From the NCBI GenBank assembly GCA_044224905.1, contig JBGAJN010000001.1, positions 310,001 through 374,000 on the forward strand: a stretch of 64,000 nt of DNA. Direction: 5' to 3'. The number at the start of each line of letters is the position of its first letter. The stretch's first letter is position 1. This DNA comes from JBGAJN01 sp044224905 (GTDB lineage: Bacteria; Verrucomicrobiota; Verrucomicrobiia; Limisphaerales; JBGAJN01). Below are positions 61,522 to 64,000 of the stretch, piece after piece. The notes under the pieces were generated by a model. That model searched no databases and was not told where the DNA came from. It saw nothing but the letters and a program-made list of their open reading frames with translations. Made by a program: the position numbers and the translations under genes.

Positions 61522-61899
61522 TCAGTTTTTCGATTTTCCGGTGCGGGCACTCTCGATTAGGTCCCAGAATTTTGGATTCTGCTGAAGAGCCTCGTCTTCT
61601 CCCGTAGGCAGACTTGAACGGAACAGAAAATCCTTCAGCGAGTTCTTGCTCAAAATGCGGTGGACCACGACGCCCAATTCGTGGCGTTCGAAATAGATCC
61701 GATAGTCACCAATTCGAAAGCGGTGCAAATGACGACCGCCCCGTTCAAGCTTTCCAAACCGCTCCAACTCGGTACTCATGACTTCCTGAGGCAATCCGCG
61801 AAATTCGCCGAGAATTTCCAACTGCAACTCTTTCGGCATGCGCGCAAGTTCAGCCGCGCTAGTGGGGTTGAAAATAATTTGAAAATGGCGCATCGCCAA
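61522..61899 (-). CDS. RelE/ParE-like toxin-fold protein, solitary
   Basis: A 125-residue protein with the RelE/ParE fold: FQIIFNPTSAAELARMPKELQ (strand and helix 1), LERGGRHLHRFRIGDYRIYFER (the core strands) and VVVHRILSKNSLKDFL. It is 25-30 residues longer than typical RelE because of a C-terminal tail (SSLPTGEDEALQQNPKFWDLIES). No antitoxin gene is adjacent on either side: the neighbours are HNH (+) and tRNA-Glu. It could be a solitary toxin-like protein or have lost activity. The Arg residues of the core are present, but catalysis cannot be judged. Confidence 0.75.
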   Translation of the reverse strand: MAMRHFQIIFNPTSAAELARMPKELQLEILGEFRGLPQEVMSTELERFGKLERGGRHLHRFRIGDYRIYFERHELGVVVHRILSKNSLKDFLFRSSLPTGEDEALQQNPKFWDLIESARTGKSKN

Positions 61900-62013
61900 A
61901 GTTTCCCGCTTCCAGTTCCCGGATTCAAGATTTCTCGTGGGGAACGCCAGCAGAAGTTACCGATGTGATCCGGCAGAGTTGAACGCGCAAAACGTGAACC
62001 TTTACACGCAGGT

Positions 62014-62088
62014 TGGTAGCCCGTATGGGAATCGCACCCATCTTTCAGCCTTGAGAGGGCCGTGTCCTAACTGATAGACGAACGGGCC
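62014..62088 (-). tRNA. tRNA-Glu (anticodon CTC)
   Basis: On the minus strand the acceptor GGCCCGT pairs with ACGGGCT (a G-T first pair), followed by A and CCA. The anticodon arm is CGGCC-CTCTCAA-GGCTG, giving CTC (reads GAG). The D-arm GTTCGTCTATCAGTTAGGAC is typical of Glu. No intron; the CCA is encoded. Confidence 0.95.
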
Positions 62089-62109
62089 AACCAGCAAACC
62101 GAGAAGCCG

Positions 62110-62137
62110 ATGCTATTCGCTACACATTCGAAGTCAA
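62110..62137 (-). promoter_or_regulatory. Candidate sigma-70 promoter of tRNA-Glu
   Basis: On the minus strand TTGACT (62137-62132) and TAGCAT (62115-62110) are 16 bp apart and end 21 bp upstream of the tRNA. The -35 box is the same as that proposed for tRNA-Arg. Confidence 0.5.
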
Positions 62138-62150
62138 TCTCGGGAAACAA

Positions 62151-62176
62151 AAAAGCCGCCCGTTCAGGCGGCTTTT
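62151..62176 (-). terminator. Terminator of the PEP-CTERM gene
   Basis: A 10-bp stem AAAAGCCGCC/GGCGGCTTTT (62151-62160 with 62167-62176) closes a 6-nt loop. Read on the minus strand it is followed by a run of T residues. It is 21 bp past the stop of the gene at 62198. Confidence 0.85.
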
Positions 62177-62197
62177 CTGATGAATAAAAATCGCAGA

Positions 62198-62839
62198 TTA
62201 CTTTCGGCGGCGCAACGCAATCAATCCCACTGCACCGATTGCCGCCAAGACTGTCACCGAAGGCTCAGGAACTGACACAAGCGAATTAATAGCGAAACTC
62301 GTCAATCCCACGACACGAGGTTGAGCAGGATCCAACGGGTTTGGATTCAAAGCAATGTCGAAAGGATCAGAAACACCAACGTGAATGTTGATATCGCTAG
62401 CAGCAGCGAGCACCGCGGCATCCCAGTTCGTACCGCCGGCCGCGCTCCAAGCACGAACCTGAAGGGTAGCAAACCCGGAGTTGGTAATCCCCTGAACGGC
62501 CCGCAACCCATCGGTACCCACGTTAACATACCCTGCAGCGTTACCGGTCCGGAAGTCCACAACACCTTGACCCGTATTGGGATTGGTCAACAAAACCAAG
62601 GAATTGGTCGAAGTGCCCTGTAATCCCCCGAAAATCGCGACGTAAAAGCTCGTTCCAGACAAGCGCCCTGGGTCACCCAAGGCTTGGGTTGCAGGAACCA
62701 CTAGGTCATAAATCGCCGCGTCAATCGCAGGAAGTGGAGAAGCCGCATTCAAACGATTGTTGAACAGAAACGTACTCTGCGCAAAGACCGATGAGGTTGC
62801 AGCTACGATCAAACAGGCTATTCCAAGAACTCGTTTCAT
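62198..62839 (-). CDS. PEP-CTERM anchored secreted protein
   Basis: A 213-residue protein with a signal peptide (MKRVLGIACLIVAATSSVFA). The C-terminus is a full PEP-CTERM signal: VPEPS, a hydrophobic helix (VTVLAAIGAVGLIAL) and RRRK, which exosortase and its partners use to sort proteins to the surface. The body is Asn/Gly/Thr-rich and beta-like (NRLNAASPLPAIDAAIYD, GTSFYVAIFGG). The exosortase gene is not in this window. It is one of two small secreted genes in tandem. Function unknown. Confidence 0.88.
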   Translation of the reverse strand: MKRVLGIACLIVAATSSVFAQSTFLFNNRLNAASPLPAIDAAIYDLVVPATQALGDPGRLSGTSFYVAIFGGLQGTSTNSLVLLTNPNTGQGVVDFRTGNAAGYVNVGTDGLRAVQGITNSGFATLQVRAWSAAGGTNWDAAVLAAASDINIHVGVSDPFDIALNPNPLDPAQPRVVGLTSFAINSLVSVPEPSVTVLAAIGAVGLIALRRRK

Positions 62840-62883
62840 AAAGATTGATACAATGGGCAGGGAAGAGTGCTTTAAATCTAAGA

Positions 62884-63519
62884 TTACTGATTGACGTTAA
62901 AGCTGCGTGACCACGTGAAGGGATTTTGGGTGAAGATGAAGAAGGACTCCCCAACTGCCAGATTCGGCTGCACATCCCAACCGAGATCCTTGTCGTACTC
63001 GTGAAACTGGTAGCCACCATTCTTAAAACGCAAAATGCTGATGCTTTGATTGGCCGGAGGGACCAAGCCCAGATTATCTTGAACCAAGCCAGATTGGGGA
63101 ACCAATGAGCTGCGAATGGAATAACCCGCGGCCAAACTGTTTGTCAGATTTCCTTGAGAGACTTCGCCAGGAATCGTGATAACAAGACTCGTATTGGTCG
63201 GATTCAAAATGAACGCACCCTCACCAGGCTGAAGTGTTTGCGCCGGATCATCCCAACCCAGATCCTTATCGAAGGAATTGATCTGGAACCCAGCACCGCC
63301 CCATTTGTAAATCGCAGTACCACCGGGGACATTGCTAAACAAGGTCGATACGGTGCTGTTCGAAGCGACCAGTTGGTTGGCGATCATCGAAAACCCGGGC
63401 GGCACGGTGAGCGTGTAATACCCGACAGCGTTTACAGAATACACAGGTTGAGCCTGCGCCGTGGTGATAATGAAGGAAAGACCGACGATTCCCGCGAACA
63501 AAATGGTTTTTATTTTCAT
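62884..63519 (-). CDS. Secreted beta-rich protein of verrucomicrobial type, with a repeated KDLGWD motif
   Basis: A 211-residue protein with a signal peptide (MKIKTILFAGIVGLSFIITTAQA), then VYSVNAVGYYTLTVPPGF, a start found in many small secreted verrucomicrobial proteins. Two halves share a motif: FQINSFDKDLGWDDPAQTLQPGEGAFIL (about 78-105) and YQFHEYDKDLGWDVQPNLAVGESFFIF (about 172-198). There is no PEP-CTERM end. It is 44 bp upstream of the PEP-CTERM gene on the same strand, so the two may be one transcript. Function unknown. Confidence 0.78.
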   Translation of the reverse strand: MKIKTILFAGIVGLSFIITTAQAQPVYSVNAVGYYTLTVPPGFSMIANQLVASNSTVSTLFSNVPGGTAIYKWGGAGFQINSFDKDLGWDDPAQTLQPGEGAFILNPTNTSLVITIPGEVSQGNLTNSLAAGYSIRSSLVPQSGLVQDNLGLVPPANQSISILRFKNGGYQFHEYDKDLGWDVQPNLAVGESFFIFTQNPFTWSRSFNVNQ

Positions 63520-63575
63520 ACGCTTTCTCTACGTCCGCCGTGAATATCACAATTCACCTCTGGCAAGTCAACAAA

Positions 63576-64000
63576 TTAAAAATCATCCACTTGCGTCACC
63601 AAAACCTTGAGCGATTCCGGCCCCGGTTGGACCGCCAAGCCGATCGCCTTCGACGTCTCAGGTAGCGAGAATCGGCTAGTGATTAGAGACCGAACGTCCA
63701 TCCGGCGCGAAAACACCAGGCGCGCCACTTCCCGCTGCAGACTGAAATCGGATGAGTAGCTCCCCACCAAGTCTTTCTCATCCACGCAAATCTTCGCAAA
63801 GTCCAACTCGCTCACGACGCCGCGTCGCGTGTGAGCAAACAGAACGACTTTGCCGCCGCCCCGCAGTAAATCCTGAGCTTGGCGCACAACGGCATCGGAC
63901 GGGGTAGCAATTACAGCTGCGTCCAACCCGCGACCACCGGTGAGTCGCGAGATCTTGCCAGCCAACTTCGGATCATCACCCCAAAACCCCTTCGCCGCCC
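63576..64000 (-). CDS. Medium-chain zinc-type dehydrogenase, C-terminal part only
   Basis: The 5' end lies beyond the window; the frame is open to base 64000 (141 codons), so the TTG at 63965 is not the start. The part seen is the second half of the Rossmann domain and the C-terminal lobe of a medium-chain dehydrogenase/reductase such as sorbitol or threonine dehydrogenases: LTGGRGLDAAVIATPSDAVVRQAQDLLRGGGKVVLFAH, then DLVGSYSSDFSLQREVARLV and ITSRFSLPETSKAIGLAVQPG. Catalytic zinc residues lie outside the window. Substrate not predictable. Confidence 0.85.
   Translation of the reverse strand, partial: AAKGFWGDDPKLAGKISRLTGGRGLDAAVIATPSDAVVRQAQDLLRGGGKVVLFAHTRRGVVSELDFAKICVDEKDLVGSYSSDFSLQREVARLVFSRRMDVRSLITSRFSLPETSKAIGLAVQPGPESLKVLVTQVDDF

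Noticed and set aside
61522..61899. A complete toxin-antitoxin pair around the RelE-like gene
   Set aside because: No small antitoxin frame lies directly up- or downstream on the same strand; the adjacent frames are the HNH gene and tRNA-Glu.
1..64000. CRISPR arrays, insertion sequences, rRNA genes and riboswitches
   Set aside because: No regularly spaced repeats, transposase frames, terminal inverted repeats, rRNA segments or known riboswitch cores were recognised on reading through.

Overview
The window reads as a high-GC chromosome segment from a free-living member of the Planctomycetota-Verrucomicrobiota group, most likely a verrucomicrobium of the Pedosphaera/Limisphaera type. This placement is inferred from gene families, not from a marker gene. 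The evidence is four loci that pair a 'planctomycete-type' cytochrome c protein (DUF1549/DUF1553 or DUF1592 group) with a Tat-exported DUF1501 or DUF1552 partner, a VPEP-CTERM anchor, very large secreted LamG/PA14 proteins, two RpoD-like sigma factors, and two small secreted proteins of verrucomicrobial style. No CRISPR array, insertion sequence or replication origin was seen.

Layout. 1-5073 (+): a saccharide-degradation group of a SASA-type acetylesterase (cut by the window edge), a formylglycine sulfatase and a secreted beta-helix protein, closed by a hairpin. 5128-11818 (-): first DUF1501/cytochrome pair, whose cytochrome carries WD40-like and Ig-like domains. 12090-16986: a disordered Arg/Asp-rich protein with an Hsp15-like S4 protein, a small secreted peptide, a vanadium haloperoxidase-type enzyme and a receiver-HDOD protein. 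17006-24814 (-): a probable operon of PaaK-like ligase, LolD/MacB-type ATPase, large FtsX permease, ECF sigma factor and a membrane anti-sigma-like protein with autotransporter-type beta-strand motifs. 24905-30317 (-): a membrane protein preceded by an 18-bp palindrome, then the second DUF1501/cytochrome pair (LamG variant). 30494-35255: an S9D glutamyl endopeptidase-like protease, a divergent second RpoD-type sigma factor and a rhodanese. 35284-40120 (-): third DUF1501/cytochrome pair. 40393-44314: a small basic protein, then a minus-strand run of two universal stress proteins, a radical SAM protein, a YkgJ-type Cys-cluster protein, two uncharacterised small proteins and a monoheme cytochrome. 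44688-46583 (+): the housekeeping sigma factor. 46684-50303 (-): the DUF1552/DUF1592 pair. 50473-57282 (+): tRNA-Arg(TCG), an orphan contractile-tail sheath gene and an 1814-residue heparinase-like secreted protein with an internal duplication. 57464-64000: UbiA prenyltransferase, YjbQ, TPR/coiled-coil protein, HNH nuclease, solitary RelE/ParE-like protein, tRNA-Glu(CTC), a PEP-CTERM protein, a second small secreted protein and the end of a medium-chain dehydrogenase.

How the genes fit together. The dominant theme is extracellular or periplasmic processing of complex, sulfated or acetylated glycans: esterase, sulfatase, beta-helix protein, heparinase-like protein and the four cytochrome-paired export loci. 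The second theme is envelope and stress signalling: ECF sigma with its membrane partner, HDOD response regulator, tandem stress proteins and two primary-type sigma factors. All functional calls come from motif recognition by eye; no database search was possible.
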